Positions 27,337 through 36,258 of a stretch of 64,000 nucleotides of DNA are shown here, piece by piece. Both the position numbers and the translations under genes were made by a program. The number at the start of each line of letters is the position of its first letter. Within the stretch, counting starts at the first letter, position 1. This DNA comes from Senegalimassilia anaerobia JC110. Its GTDB lineage: Bacteria; Actinomycetota; Coriobacteriia; Coriobacteriales; Eggerthellaceae. The stretch covers positions 151,983 through 215,982 of the forward strand of contig NZ_HE611015.1 in the NCBI RefSeq assembly GCF_000236865.1. The letters run 5' to 3'. The notes below the pieces were generated by a model. The model did not search any database. It was not told the origin of the DNA and saw nothing but the letters and a program-made list of their open reading frames with translations.

Positions 27337-27855
27337 CTATTCAGCAGCCTCTTCGCCCTCGGCGGCCTCGGCCTCAGCGGCAGCCTCGGCAGCGGCGGCC
27401 TCGGCGGCCTCCTTTGCCTTGCGCTCGGCGGCAGCGGCCTCGAGCTTCTGCTGCTCGGCAACGCGCTTGGCCTTCTCCTCGGCGGCAGCCTTGTAAGCGG
27501 CGGCCTTCTCAGCCTTGCGAGCGGCCTTCTTGGAGCCGGTGGCCTCCTGCTTCTTGGCCTCGGGCTTCACGTAAGCAGCGCGCACCTCATCGGTGACGAT
27601 GGTGTTGACGAGCGCCATCACGCCGGACTTGCGGTTAGCGGCCTGGTTCTTGTGGATAACGCCCTTGGAGACGGCCTTGTCGAGCAGACGGCAAGCGTAC
27701 AGGCCCTTGGCGTAAGCAGCGGTTGCGTCGCCGGCGGCAACGGCCTCGCGTGCAGCGCGGATGGCGGTCTTCAGCTCGGACTTGATGGCGCGGTTGCGCT
27801 GACGGGACTTCTCGTTGGTGATGTTGCGCTTCTTCTGGCTCTTGATGTTTGCCAT
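27337..27855 (-). CDS. rpsT: 30S ribosomal protein S20 with a long Ala/Glu/Lys tail
   Basis: S20 binds 16S rRNA early in small subunit assembly. The first ~85 residues are a normal S20 ([20 protein letters not shown], then [20 protein letters not shown]). Residues from about 90 to 172 form an extra tail, first Lys-rich and then Ala/Glu-rich, ending [12 protein letters not shown], predicted helical and of low complexity. S20 is usually 85-90 residues, so this is nearly double. The ATG at 27855 follows GAAGGAGT; this ribosome binding site can be masked by the leader. Confidence 0.95.
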   Translation of the reverse strand: MANIKSQKKRNITNEKSRQRNRAIKSELKTAIRAAREAVAAGDATAAYAKGLYACRLLDKAVSKGVIHKNQAANRKSGVMALVNTIVTDEVRAAYVKPEAKKQEATGSKKAARKAEKAAAYKAAAEEKAKRVAEQQKLEAAAAERKAKEAAEAAAAEAAAEAEAAEGEEAAE

Positions 27856-27930
27856 TGTGAAACTCCTTCGCTTTAACGTGGTTTGCCGTTTTCGGCTTGC
27901 TCTGCGCATTCGGCGCAGCTGCGAAGGAGT
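27856..27930 (-). promoter_or_regulatory. rpsT leader that can sequester its ribosome binding site
   Basis: In the mRNA, ACTCCTTCGC (from 27930-27921) is exactly complementary to GCGAAGGAGT (from 27871-27862), which contains the Shine-Dalgarno sequence six bases before the ATG. Between them lie two further perfect hairpins: CTGCGC/GCGCAG with a CGAAT loop (27918-27902) and GCCG/CGGC with an AAAA loop (27896-27885). The whole can fold as a multibranch structure closed by the ribosome binding site. Confidence 0.65.
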
Positions 27931-28230
27931 GGGTGAGATGCACAGGTGACAGATTGGCATATGCACACAAGCGCTGAATGCGCGTGGTAAACGCATATGC
28001 GAGAATGGACAGGATTTCCCATTCAGCTAGCCAATCGGCCACCCGGCACCACGATAATCCTTCATGCAGCCTTGTCTGCGGATGCCCTGCGTAGATTGCA
28101 AGGGCGCGCATATGCCGGATACACAATGAGATAGAATAGCCGATATCGCACGGTTTTGCACCTGTTGATTTGCAGTTGTGCAGAACAATGCACAACTCGA
28201 TAGCACGTTTCATCCAAAAGGAGCTGAATA
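27931..28230. other. Divergent promoter region between rpsT and the lipoprotein gene
   Basis: A TAGAAT -10-like element at 28132-28137 could serve the plus-strand lipoprotein gene; no matching -35 was found. No gene is seen. The rpsT promoter should also lie here. Confidence 0.4.
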
Positions 28231-28656
28231 ATGGGCATTCGAAAGGCTGTCGTCTCCGCAGGCGCTGCTTTTGCACTAGCGATGGCGTTCACGCTCGTCG
28301 GCTGCGGTTCTGGCCAACATGAGGTTATCGACCAGGGGCAGGAATGCTCCAGCTGCCATTCGGGCGAGAAACAGGTTTACGACGTCGCCGCACCTTCGTC
28401 AGCCGTTCAATCAAGCGGAACCGTATTCGTCAAAACCTCTGCCGAGCAGGTTCTGGTCTGCAAACCTATCTTCGTTTCCCAGGACGGTTCAAAATTCGTC
28501 CCCGAGCAGGTCTCGTCGGCGAAGGTGGCCGACGGTTCCGCTCAGCTTCAGCTGTCCGAAGGCACATGGGCGATTTGCGTGAACGGGCAAAGCGTCAAAG
28601 CCCAGCTCGTCACGGTATCGCCGGAGGTTTCAGGGCCCGCTGACGTGGAATTGTAG
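28231..28656 (+). CDS. Putative lipoprotein with a single CxxCH motif
   Basis: This 141-residue protein of unknown function starts with a lipoprotein signal peptide (charged start, hydrophobic run, lipobox LVGC with Cys25). Soon after comes CSSCH (residues 39-43), which is the c-type haem attachment pattern, then a hydrophilic domain of about 95 residues with two more cysteines (VLVCKP, WAICVN). AAAGGAG precedes the ATG at 28231. It could be a small membrane-anchored monohaem cytochrome or simply a Cys-rich lipoprotein. No related gene is adjacent. Confidence 0.75.
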   Translation: MGIRKAVVSAGAAFALAMAFTLVGCGSGQHEVIDQGQECSSCHSGEKQVYDVAAPSSAVQSSGTVFVKTSAEQVLVCKPIFVSQDGSKFVPEQVSSAKVADGSAQLQLSEGTWAICVNGQSVKAQLVTVSPEVSGPADVEL

Positions 28657-28819
28657 TGCTATGGCGGCAGGGAATGGCCGCCAGCTGGTAGAATCCGTTT
28701 CTATGCAAACATCATGGTCGCATGCTGAAAGGCATCGTTCGCAGCGCGGGAGCTCCTGCCTGCGGGGCATCGGCATGTAACCGTCGCAATAATAAGGCGT
28801 CAAGAAAGCAAGAGGGGAC

Positions 28820-30622
28820 ATGACCGACCCATCCCATATCCGAAATTTCAGCATCATCGCCCATATCGACCATGGCAAGTCCACGCTCTCCGACCGCGTT
28901 TTGGAGATGACCGGCACCGTGGCGCATCGCGATATGCAGGCTCAGCTGCTTGACAGCATGGACATCGAGCGCGAACGCGGCATCACCATCAAAAGCCAGG
29001 CTGTTCGCGTCAACTATACCGCCGATGATGGCGAGACCTACCAGTTCAACCTCATCGACACCCCTGGTCATGTCGACTTCACTTACGAGGTCAGCCGCAG
29101 CCTGGCCGCATGCGAAGGCGCCGTGCTCGTGGTCGATGCCACCCAGGGCGTCGAGGCGCAAACGGTGGCGAACGCCATGATGGCCATGAACGCCAACCTT
29201 GAGATCATCCCGCTCATCAACAAGATCGATCTTCCCAGCGCCGAGCCCGAACGCGTCAAGGCCGAGATCGAGGACGGCCTTGCCATCCCGGCCGACGACG
29301 CGGTGCTGGCAAGCGGTAAAACCGGTGTGGGCGTCCATGACCTGCTCGAGGCCGTGGTCTACAACATCCCCGCGCCGCAGGGCGACGCGGATGCGCCTTT
29401 GCGCGCGCTCATCTTCGACAGCTACTTCGATCCATATCGCGGCGTTGTGGCGCTCGTGCGTGTGGTGGACGGCTCCATGCGCAAGGGCCAGAAACTCAAG
29501 CTCATGGCCAGCGGCAAGATTATCTTGGCCGAAGAGGTGGGCGCGCGTCATCCTGCCGAGGAGCCGCTGCCCCAGCTTGGCGTGGGCGAGGTAGGGTATC
29601 TGGTCACCGGCCTTAAGGACCTTTCCCAGGTGAAGGTGGGCGATACGCTCACCCTGGCCGAAGGCGGCGTCGACGAGCCCCTGCCGGGTTACCGCGAGGC
29701 CAAGCCCATGGTGTATACGGGCTTGTTCCCCATCGACTCCGACCAGTACGAGCCGCTCAAAGAGGCGCTCGAGAAGCTCTCGCTCAACGATCCGGCGCTT
29801 ATCTGGGAGCCGGAGAAATCCCATGCGCTCGGCTTCGGCTTCCGCGTGGGCTTTTTGGGCCTGCTGCATATGGAAGTGGTCAAGGAGCGCCTGGAGCGAG
29901 AGTTCAACCTGGACCTGCTCGCCACCGCGCCTTCCGTGGAGTATCACGTGTTCCGCCAGGGCGGCGAGATGATCAGCCTGCACTCCCCGCAGGAGATGCC
30001 CGACCCTGGCGAGATCGAGCGTATCGAGGAGCCCTATTTGAAGGCGAAAATCCTCATCCCGCCCGATTACGTCGGTGCGGTCATGGACCTTACCGTAGCC
30101 CGTCGCGGCACGTTCGTCACCATGAACTACCTGTCGCAACATACGGTGGAGATGCTGTGGGAGATCCCGCTGTCCGAGCTCATCATGGACTACTTCGACA
30201 AGCTCAAGTCCAACACCAAAGGCTACGCCAGCCTTGATTACGACTTCGACGGGTACAAGCCGTCGAACCTGGTCAAGCTTGACATCCTGCTTTCCGGTAA
30301 GCCCATCGACGCGCTCAGCTTCATCGTGCATCGCGATAAGGCCTACGATCGCGGCCGCGTGCTCACCGAAAAACTCAAGGAGATCATCCCTCGCCAGATG
30401 TTCGAGGTTCCCATCCAGGCCGCTATCGGCGGGCGCGTGCTTGCGCGTGAGACGGTGAAGGCCAAGCGCAAGGACGTGCTTGCGAAGTGCTACGGCGGCG
30501 ACATCAGCCGTAAGCGCAAGCTGCTCGAGAAGCAGAAGCAGGGCAAGAAGCGCATGAAGGCCATCGGTAACGTCGAGGTGCCGCAAGAGGCGTTCATGGC
30601 AATTCTGAAGGTTGACGATTAG
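28820..30622 (+). CDS. lepA: Elongation factor 4 (LepA), ribosome-associated GTPase
   Basis: LepA is a translational GTPase that acts on stalled or initiating ribosomes. It has 600 residues, with G1 AHIDHGKST (14-22), the [10 protein letters not shown] switch region, DTPGHVDF and [13 protein letters not shown], and the LepA-specific C-terminal domain ([40 protein letters not shown]). AAGAGGGG precedes the ATG. A TAGAAT at 28689-28694 may be its -10 element. It lies 15 bases before a small membrane protein gene. Confidence 0.96.
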   Translation: MTDPSHIRNFSIIAHIDHGKSTLSDRVLEMTGTVAHRDMQAQLLDSMDIERERGITIKSQAVRVNYTADDGETYQFNLIDTPGHVDFTYEVSRSLAACEGAVLVVDATQGVEAQTVANAMMAMNANLEIIPLINKIDLPSAEPERVKAEIEDGLAIPADDAVLASGKTGVGVHDLLEAVVYNIPAPQGDADAPLRALIFDSYFDPYRGVVALVRVVDGSMRKGQKLKLMASGKIILAEEVGARHPAEEPLPQLGVGEVGYLVTGLKDLSQVKVGDTLTLAEGGVDEPLPGYREAKPMVYTGLFPIDSDQYEPLKEALEKLSLNDPALIWEPEKSHALGFGFRVGFLGLLHMEVVKERLEREFNLDLLATAPSVEYHVFRQGGEMISLHSPQEMPDPGEIERIEEPYLKAKILIPPDYVGAVMDLTVARRGTFVTMNYLSQHTVEMLWEIPLSELIMDYFDKLKSNTKGYASLDYDFDGYKPSNLVKLDILLSGKPIDALSFIVHRDKAYDRGRVLTEKLKEIIPRQMFEVPIQAAIGGRVLARETVKAKRKDVLAKCYGGDISRKRKLLEKQKQGKKRMKAIGNVEVPQEAFMAILKVDD

Positions 30623-30637
30623 GGGCTGTTGCGGAAT

Positions 30638-30832
30638 ATGGGCGTAAAGCGCGACGAATACAACTGGTTGGACGATGCGTTCGACGATAAGAAGGCTCGC
30701 GAAGAGCTTGAACGGGCGCAGCGGGGCGGTACGAAGGCTGCTGGTTTGGGCTGCATCGTGGTGGTAATAGCCCTTATCGTGCTGCTCGGCTTCACACTGG
30801 TCTCCGGAGTGAACATCCTGTCTGCGATGTAG
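30638..30832 (+). CDS. Small single-pass membrane protein of unknown function
   Basis: This protein of 64 residues has a charged N-terminal half (RDEYNWLDDAFDDKKAREEL) and one hydrophobic segment near residues 40-60 (LGCIVVVIALIVLLGFTLVSG). The ATG at 30638 is used; a TTG at 30629 is the alternative. It sits between lepA and dus with gaps of 15 and 9 bases and is probably co-transcribed. I do not recognise a family. Confidence 0.7.
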   Translation: MGVKRDEYNWLDDAFDDKKAREELERAQRGGTKAAGLGCIVVVIALIVLLGFTLVSGVNILSAM

Positions 30833-30841
30833 GGTGGTTGC

Positions 30842-31813
30842 ATGTACGATTTTTTCCGCCGCCATCGTCTGTTGCTTGCGCCCATGGCTGGTGTTTCGGA
30901 TATGGCGTTTCGAACGCTGTGCCGCGAGCAAGGCGCCGATCTGACGTATACCGAGATGGTTTCCGCCAAGGGGCTGTCCTACGCCAACGAGAAAACGCGT
31001 CATCTGCTCGACCTGGCGCAAGGCGAGGATATGGTTGCCGTTCAGCTGTTCGGCCACGAGCCCGACACCATGGCTTCTCAAGCCGCTTGGATCGAGCAGG
31101 TCATGGGCGAGAATCTCGCCTATATCGATATCAACATGGGATGCCCTGCGCGCAAGATCGTCACGAAAGGCGACGGCAGCGCGCTTATGCGCGATCCCGA
31201 CCTTGCCGCCTCCATCGTGGCGGCGGTAAGCCGCGCGGTTGAGCATCCCGTTACCGTGAAGTTCCGTCGTGGTTGGGCCATGGGCTGCGAAACGGCGCCC
31301 GAATTCGCGGTTCGCATGCAAGATGCCGGAGCCGCCGCAGTTGCCGTGCATGGTCGTTACGCCGAGCAGCTGTATCGCGGATGTGCCGACTGGGGCGTCG
31401 TCGCGCGCGTCAAGCAGGCGGTGGACGTGCCCGTGGTCGGCAACGGTGACGTGAAATGCGGCGCCGATGCCGTGGCCATCACGCGCGAAACCGGTTGCGA
31501 TGCCGTTATGATCGCGCGCGCAGCCGAAGGCAATCCGTGGATATTCTCCCAGGCCGCTGCGGCGCTTGCAGGCTCACCGGAGCCTTGTGCGCCCACCGTC
31601 GAGCAGCGTATCGCCATGGCCCGACGCCATGCGCGGCTGCTCGCGCAGCGTGAAGGGCGCAATATCGTGCGCATGCGCAAGCACGCCATGTGGTACATGA
31701 CGGGCCTTCCCGGCGCCGCTGCGGCGCGCGGGAAGATCAACGCGTGCGTGGGCGTCGACGATTTCGACGCCGTGTTCGACGAGCTGCTCGAGATTGCGGG
31801 AAGCCATGCATGA
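30842..31813 (+). CDS. dusB: tRNA-dihydrouridine synthase
   Basis: Dus reduces uridines in tRNA D-loops using FMN and NADPH. The 323-residue protein shows LLLAPMAGVSDMAFR at the N-terminus, the catalytic Cys in DINMGCPARKIVTKGDGSAL, VKFRRGW, AVHGRYAEQ and the FMN-phosphate segment VGNGDV with IARAAEGNPWIF. The DusB symbol follows family resemblance; exact tRNA position is not proven. It overlaps hemW by eight bases (ATGCATGA). Confidence 0.92.
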   Translation: MYDFFRRHRLLLAPMAGVSDMAFRTLCREQGADLTYTEMVSAKGLSYANEKTRHLLDLAQGEDMVAVQLFGHEPDTMASQAAWIEQVMGENLAYIDINMGCPARKIVTKGDGSALMRDPDLAASIVAAVSRAVEHPVTVKFRRGWAMGCETAPEFAVRMQDAGAAAVAVHGRYAEQLYRGCADWGVVARVKQAVDVPVVGNGDVKCGADAVAITRETGCDAVMIARAAEGNPWIFSQAAAALAGSPEPCAPTVEQRIAMARRHARLLAQREGRNIVRMRKHAMWYMTGLPGAAAARGKINACVGVDDFDAVFDELLEIAGSHA

Positions 31814-32912
31814 TCCCTATCGCGCGCTGTACCTGCATCTGCCGTTTTGCGTGAAGCGTTGCAGCTATTGCGACTTCGCCACCGCCGCCGTGCCCGCCGA
31901 AAGCCCGCAAATCGACGAATACGTGGAAGATCTATGTCTGCAGATCCGCCGCAAGTCCAAAGAAGGGGAGCTCGGCGGCATCTCGACGGTGTATCTCGGC
32001 GGCGGCACCCCATCTCATGTGGGCATGCCGCGGCTGTCCATGTTGCTTTACACCCTGGGGCTTTCCATGCGCTTGGAGCCCGATGTGGAATGCACCATGG
32101 AGGCGAATCCCGAAAGCCTGACCTCTTCCATGGTGCGCGACATCTGGGCGCTTGGCGTGAACAGGCTCTCTATCGGCGTGCAAAGCTTCGATGACCACGT
32201 GCTCGGCATCTTGGGGCGTGCCCATGATGCGCAAGGAGCGAAGCGGGCCATCGCATGTGCGCGGGAACGGTTCGAGAACGTCAGCGTCGACCTCATGTGC
32301 GGCATTCCCGGTCAAAGCACCGAGTCGTTCGAGGATAGCGTTAAGACCGCCATCGATTGCGGGGTTTCCCACGTCAGCGTGTACCCGCTCACCATCGAGC
32401 CGCATACGCCCTTCGATGCCATGGTCTTGTCCGGCCAGCTTGCAGAGCCCGACGACGATGTCGAGGCGGAGCATATGCAGGCGGCGGAGCGCATCCTCTC
32501 CCGGGTTGGATACAAGCGCTACGAAGTGGCAAGCTATGCGAAGCCCGGGTTCGAGTGTCGTCACAACATCGCGTACTGGACCGGCGTTCCTTATCTGGGT
32601 CTGGGGCGCAGCGCGGCCAGCATGACGCAGAACGCCGAGCGGCGCATGCGCATCCAAGATGGTAAGGTCACCGATGACCTTGACGCTGGGGAAATGGCTG
32701 CCGAGGACATGATGCTGAGCATGCGCATGTCGCGCGGCATCTCCGATGATCTGGTGCAGCGGGCTGCACAGCTGCTGCCGAAAACCTCTGAGACGCTCGA
32801 CGCGCTCGCCGAGCAGGGGCTGTGCGAGCACGTTGACGGGCGTTGGAGGCCGACCGAGCGTGGGTGGTTGTGCGGTAATCAGCTGTACGGCGCTCTGTTC
32901 GATCTAGCGTAA
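31806..32912 (+). CDS. hemW: Radical SAM haem chaperone HemW (coproporphyrinogen III oxidase-like)
   Basis: HemW is a haem-binding radical SAM protein related to HemN. The 368-residue protein has the N-terminal CVKRCSYCDF cluster motif (CxxxCxxC), YLGGGTPS, NRLSIGVQSFDD and VDLMCGIPGQ, then the C-terminal HemN-type domain. It lacks the extra Cys and N-terminal part of true HemN. The ATG at 31806 overlaps the dus stop. lepA-hemW-hrcA-dnaJ is a widespread gene order. Confidence 0.92.
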   Translation: MHDPYRALYLHLPFCVKRCSYCDFATAAVPAESPQIDEYVEDLCLQIRRKSKEGELGGISTVYLGGGTPSHVGMPRLSMLLYTLGLSMRLEPDVECTMEANPESLTSSMVRDIWALGVNRLSIGVQSFDDHVLGILGRAHDAQGAKRAIACARERFENVSVDLMCGIPGQSTESFEDSVKTAIDCGVSHVSVYPLTIEPHTPFDAMVLSGQLAEPDDDVEAEHMQAAERILSRVGYKRYEVASYAKPGFECRHNIAYWTGVPYLGLGRSAASMTQNAERRMRIQDGKVTDDLDAGEMAAEDMMLSMRMSRGISDDLVQRAAQLLPKTSETLDALAEQGLCEHVDGRWRPTERGWLCGNQLYGALFDLA

Positions 32913-32945
32913 GGGGTGTCCGTTTCTTACGATTCGGTGCAATAT

Positions 32946-32972
32946 TTAGCACTCACACCATCTCGCTGCTAA
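32946..32972 (+). promoter_or_regulatory. CIRCE-type operator upstream of hrcA (degenerate right arm)
   Basis: The left arm TTAGCACTC (32946-32954) matches the CIRCE consensus exactly. Nine bases later comes CGCTGCTAA (32964-32972), which differs from the consensus GAGTGCTAA at two positions. Spacing and location before hrcA make it the likely HrcA binding site. Confidence 0.78.
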
Positions 32973-33027
32973 TATTAACTGTTACGAATCAGTTATACCG
33001 TAGTGGGTGAAAGGATGGTGGGGAAGC

Positions 33028-34044
33028 GTGCTTTCGGATAGGCGTCAAAAAGTGCTTGCAGCGCTCATCGAGGAATACGTCGCGCGCGCTCTGCCGGTAG
33101 GTTCGCGCACGCTTACCGAACGTTATCAGCTCGGCGTAAGCCCTGCGACCGTGCGCAACGAGCTTTCGGTTCTCGAGGACGGGGGCTATATCGCCCAGCC
33201 GCATACCTCTGCGGGCAGGATCCCCACCGATCAAGGCTACCGCGCCTTCGTCGACGATCTGCTTTCCCAGGAAGGCGGCGAGCAAGAGGACGAACGTTGC
33301 CAGGAAGCGGCCGACAAGCTCAGGAAAAGCGCCTCGGAGCTTGATGACCTGGTCGAGCAGACCTCCGAAGCCCTGACGCGCCTAACCGACTGCCTTTCCA
33401 TCGTGCTCGCTCCGTCGGTGCTCGATCTGCACATCAAGCAGCTTTCGCTTATCTCCCTAACGCCCACCAACGCGCTTGTCGTGGTGGTCACCGAAGACGG
33501 CCAGGTGTTCAACCGCCATATGGATTTCGCCGAAGAGGTGTCCAGCGACGAGCTGGCGCGCGTGCAGCATCTGCTCAACGAGGTGTTCGGCGGCAACACG
33601 CTGCACGATATCGAGCACGGATTGGGCCGGGGCATGTCGGAGGCGTTCGCCGACCCGCTCGTGCGCATGACGCTCGACGAGGTGCTCTCATGCCTGCGGG
33701 AAGGCGAGGGGTCTCGTGCCCACAGCCTTGGGTTCAGCTCGCTTTTGTCGCAGCCCGAGTTCAGCCAATCGGAAGCGGTGCTTCCCGTCATGCAGGTGCT
33801 CGAGGACGACACGGTGTTGCTTCACATCCTTGACGACACGGCATGTCAAACCGATGGCAGGCCCACGGTGCGCATCGGCTCGGAGAATCAAGCCTCCCAG
33901 CTGTCCGGCGTTTCGGTTGTGGCCAGCCGCTACGGCCGCGGCGATTCCGCCGGCGTGGTGGCGGTCATCGGCCCTACGCGCATGGACTATTCGAAGGTAT
34001 TACGCGCGGTCCGCATCGCGGGCACCGCGCTCGGTGATTTGTAG
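33028..34044 (+). CDS. hrcA: Heat-inducible transcription repressor HrcA
   Basis: HrcA represses chaperone genes by binding CIRCE and is folded by GroE. The 338-residue protein begins [17 protein letters not shown], has the winged-helix segment [19 protein letters not shown] followed by [14 protein letters not shown], and a long GAF-like C-terminal domain. GTG 33028 is preferred with GGTGGGG upstream; GTG 33007 is the alternative. It begins 55 bases after the CIRCE and is followed 35 bases later by dnaJ, so both should be autoregulated. Confidence 0.94.
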   Translation: MLSDRRQKVLAALIEEYVARALPVGSRTLTERYQLGVSPATVRNELSVLEDGGYIAQPHTSAGRIPTDQGYRAFVDDLLSQEGGEQEDERCQEAADKLRKSASELDDLVEQTSEALTRLTDCLSIVLAPSVLDLHIKQLSLISLTPTNALVVVVTEDGQVFNRHMDFAEEVSSDELARVQHLLNEVFGGNTLHDIEHGLGRGMSEAFADPLVRMTLDEVLSCLREGEGSRAHSLGFSSLLSQPEFSQSEAVLPVMQVLEDDTVLLHILDDTACQTDGRPTVRIGSENQASQLSGVSVVASRYGRGDSAGVVAVIGPTRMDYSKVLRAVRIAGTALGDL

Positions 34045-34079
34045 GAACCCGGCAGGATAGCCCGCTGGGGAATGGAAAG

Positions 34080-35216
34080 GTGGATACGGCCAACATGGCG
34101 AAGGACTTGTACGAAGTTCTCGGCGTCTCCCGTGATGCCACGGAGGCGGATATCAAGAAGGCGTTTCGTCGCAAGGCGCGTGAACTGCACCCTGACGTGA
34201 ACAAGGCCCCCGATGCCGAGGACCAGTTCAAAGAGCTTAACGAAGCTTACGACGTGCTCAGCGACGCGAATAAGCGGGCGCAGTACGACCGGTTTGGCAC
34301 CGTTTCCGGCGCGGCTGGCGGCGGCAGCGGCTATGTCGACTTCGACGATCTGTTCGGCGGCGGGTTCGGCGATATCTTCAGCAGCTTCTTCGGCGGCGGT
34401 GGCGCTGGCGGTGCCCGTCAGCAGCGCACCGATGGACGCGATATGGGCGTCGGCCTGCGTTTGACCCTCGAAGAGGTCGCTACCGGCGCCAAGAAGGAGA
34501 TCGTCTACGATCGTTTGGCTCCGTGCGCCGATTGCGATGGTACGGGCATGGCCGAAGGCGGCAAGCAGGTCACCTGCCCCGAATGCGGCGGCAAGGGTCG
34601 TGTGGTCACCGTGCAGCATACCTTCTTGGGCGATATGCAGACGGCAACCACCTGCAGCAAGTGCAACGGCACCGGTCAAACCATCGACAACCCGTGCCCC
34701 GAATGCGACGGCCAAGGCCGAGTACCCGACCGCCAGCGCGTCACGGTGGAGGTACCCGTCGGCATTCGCGATTCCCAGCAGCTGCGCCTTACAGGTTTTG
34801 GCGAGGCGGGCCTGCGTGGAGCGGCTTCCGGCGACCTTATCGTCACGTGCCGTGTCCAACCGCATGAGTTCTTCGAGCGCGACGGCGACGACTTGCATTG
34901 CCGTGCCAACGTGTCCATCGTTCAGGCAACGCTCGGCTCCGAAATCGAGGTCGACGGCATCTTCGAAGACGAGAAGGTCAAGGTCCGCATCCCCGAAGGC
35001 CTGCAAAACGATCAGATCGTGCGCGTGAAGGGCTTCGGCATGCCGCGCTTCCGCAGCGAGGCACGTGGCGATATGTACGTCCATGTCACCGTGGCGGTTC
35101 CGAAGAAGGTCACGAAGAAGCAGCGAGAGCTGCTCGAACAGCTCGCCCATGAAATGGGCGAGGATGTGGCCGAAGCTCGCACGCCGCTGCAAAAGCTGCG
35201 CGACAAGTTCAACTAG
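34080..35216 (+). CDS. dnaJ: Chaperone protein DnaJ
   Basis: DnaJ delivers clients to DnaK and stimulates its ATPase. This is the full type I form, 378 residues: J domain with HPDVNK, a short Gly/Phe-rich part ([16 protein letters not shown]), four CxxCxGxG zinc repeats ([32 protein letters not shown]) and two client-binding domains. GTG 34080 has GGGGA eight bases upstream; ATG 34095 ([10 protein letters not shown]) is a good alternative, with AAAGG 14 bases upstream. No dnaK or grpE is nearby, so partners are encoded elsewhere. Confidence 0.96.
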   Translation: MDTANMAKDLYEVLGVSRDATEADIKKAFRRKARELHPDVNKAPDAEDQFKELNEAYDVLSDANKRAQYDRFGTVSGAAGGGSGYVDFDDLFGGGFGDIFSSFFGGGGAGGARQQRTDGRDMGVGLRLTLEEVATGAKKEIVYDRLAPCADCDGTGMAEGGKQVTCPECGGKGRVVTVQHTFLGDMQTATTCSKCNGTGQTIDNPCPECDGQGRVPDRQRVTVEVPVGIRDSQQLRLTGFGEAGLRGAASGDLIVTCRVQPHEFFERDGDDLHCRANVSIVQATLGSEIEVDGIFEDEKVKVRIPEGLQNDQIVRVKGFGMPRFRSEARGDMYVHVTVAVPKKVTKKQRELLEQLAHEMGEDVAEARTPLQKLRDKFN

Positions 35217-35219
35217 ATC

Positions 35220-35250
35220 GCTTACCCGCTCGGCGTTCGAGCGGGTAAGC
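35220..35250 (+). terminator. Perfect hairpin after dnaJ
   Basis: A 13-bp perfect stem, GCTTACCCGCTCG (35220-35232) with 35238-35250, has a five-base loop. No T-tract follows, so it may act as an mRNA 3' stabiliser ahead of the stronger terminator just downstream. Confidence 0.6.
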
Positions 35251-35260
35251 TTGAGCTCGA

Positions 35261-35302
35261 CGCTTTGCGCAATCGCGTTCGAACGGTTGCGCAAAGCGTT
35301 TT
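35261..35302 (+). terminator. Intrinsic terminator after hrcA-dnaJ
   Basis: CGCTTTGCGCAA (35261-35272) pairs with TTGCGCAAAGCG (35287-35298) and is followed by TTTT. Inside the loop CGTTCGAACG is itself self-complementary. Confidence 0.8.
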
Positions 35303-35460
35303 CGTTCCGGTGCGCGTCCCGTTCAACCGTTCGGTCGCTCAATCGGCGGCGCTTTCGGGTGCTGATCAGTCGCGCTGCCTCTTTTGAGCGGTGTTGGGCA
35401 ACCGAACCGGAAATGCCCGTAAGTGCTCCATAAGCCCTCTGCTCTCAGATAAGGATTCCC

Positions 35461-36258
35461 GTGTCGCTCCCTCAGTTTTTCCTTGATGAACAGGTTTTGG
35501 CCGATGAGGTCCAGGAACAGTTCCCGCTGGCGCTTTCGCGCGATGATGCAAAGCATGCCAAGGTATTGCGCCTTGATCCCGGAGAGCATATCGCCGTGGT
35601 GGATGCGGCGCAGGATTATTTCGAATGCGAGATCAGGTCCTTCGATGGCGCCACTCCCATCGTCGCCATCTCGGGGCATCTTGGTGGCAAGCCGCTTGCC
35701 GCGCATGTTTGCCTGGTTCAGGGCCTTGCCAAGGGCGACAAAATGGAAACGGTCATCCGCCACGCCACCGAGCTGGGAGTTTCCGAGTTCATTCCCTTCG
35801 CCGCCTCAAGAAGCATCATGAAGGTCGATGCGAAGAAGGCCGCGTCCAAAACCGAGCGATGGCAAGCTATCGCGAAAAGCGCCGCCATGCAATCGGGGCA
35901 AACCCACCTTGCCCACGTGCATCAGCCTATGAAGCTTGCGCAGCTGAAAGAGGCGCTTGGGGCCTTCGACGCCGTCGTCGTGTGCTGGGAGGAAGCGCCC
36001 GGCACCGCGCTGCTACGCGACGCCCTCCGTCCGGCTGTCCTCAGTGCATCAGCAGGCCATCTTGCGCGAATCGCGGTCGTGGTGGGCCCTGAAGGCGGGC
36101 TTTCCCAAGAAGAGGTGGACGCAATCTTGGGATGCCATGCTAACTCGAACATGGTATCGCTCGGGTCCTCGATCCTGCGCACGGAAACCGCTGGTATCGT
36201 GGCACCCGCTTTGGTGCTGTACGAAATGGGCGGCATGGGGGCAGGTGAACGCGCATGA
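35461..36258 (+). CDS. rsmE: 16S rRNA m3U1498 methyltransferase RsmE
   Basis: RsmE methylates U1498 of 16S rRNA. The 265-residue protein has an N-terminal PUA-like domain (LPQFFLDEQVL) and a SPOUT knot domain (LVQGLAKGDKMETVIRHATE, VVGPEGGLSQEEVD, SLGSSILRTETA). GTG start at 35461. It overlaps mtaB by four bases (ATGA), and the gene pair is a common arrangement. Confidence 0.94.
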   Translation: MSLPQFFLDEQVLADEVQEQFPLALSRDDAKHAKVLRLDPGEHIAVVDAAQDYFECEIRSFDGATPIVAISGHLGGKPLAAHVCLVQGLAKGDKMETVIRHATELGVSEFIPFAASRSIMKVDAKKAASKTERWQAIAKSAAMQSGQTHLAHVHQPMKLAQLKEALGAFDAVVVCWEEAPGTALLRDALRPAVLSASAGHLARIAVVVGPEGGLSQEEVDAILGCHANSNMVSLGSSILRTETAGIVAPALVLYEMGGMGAGERA

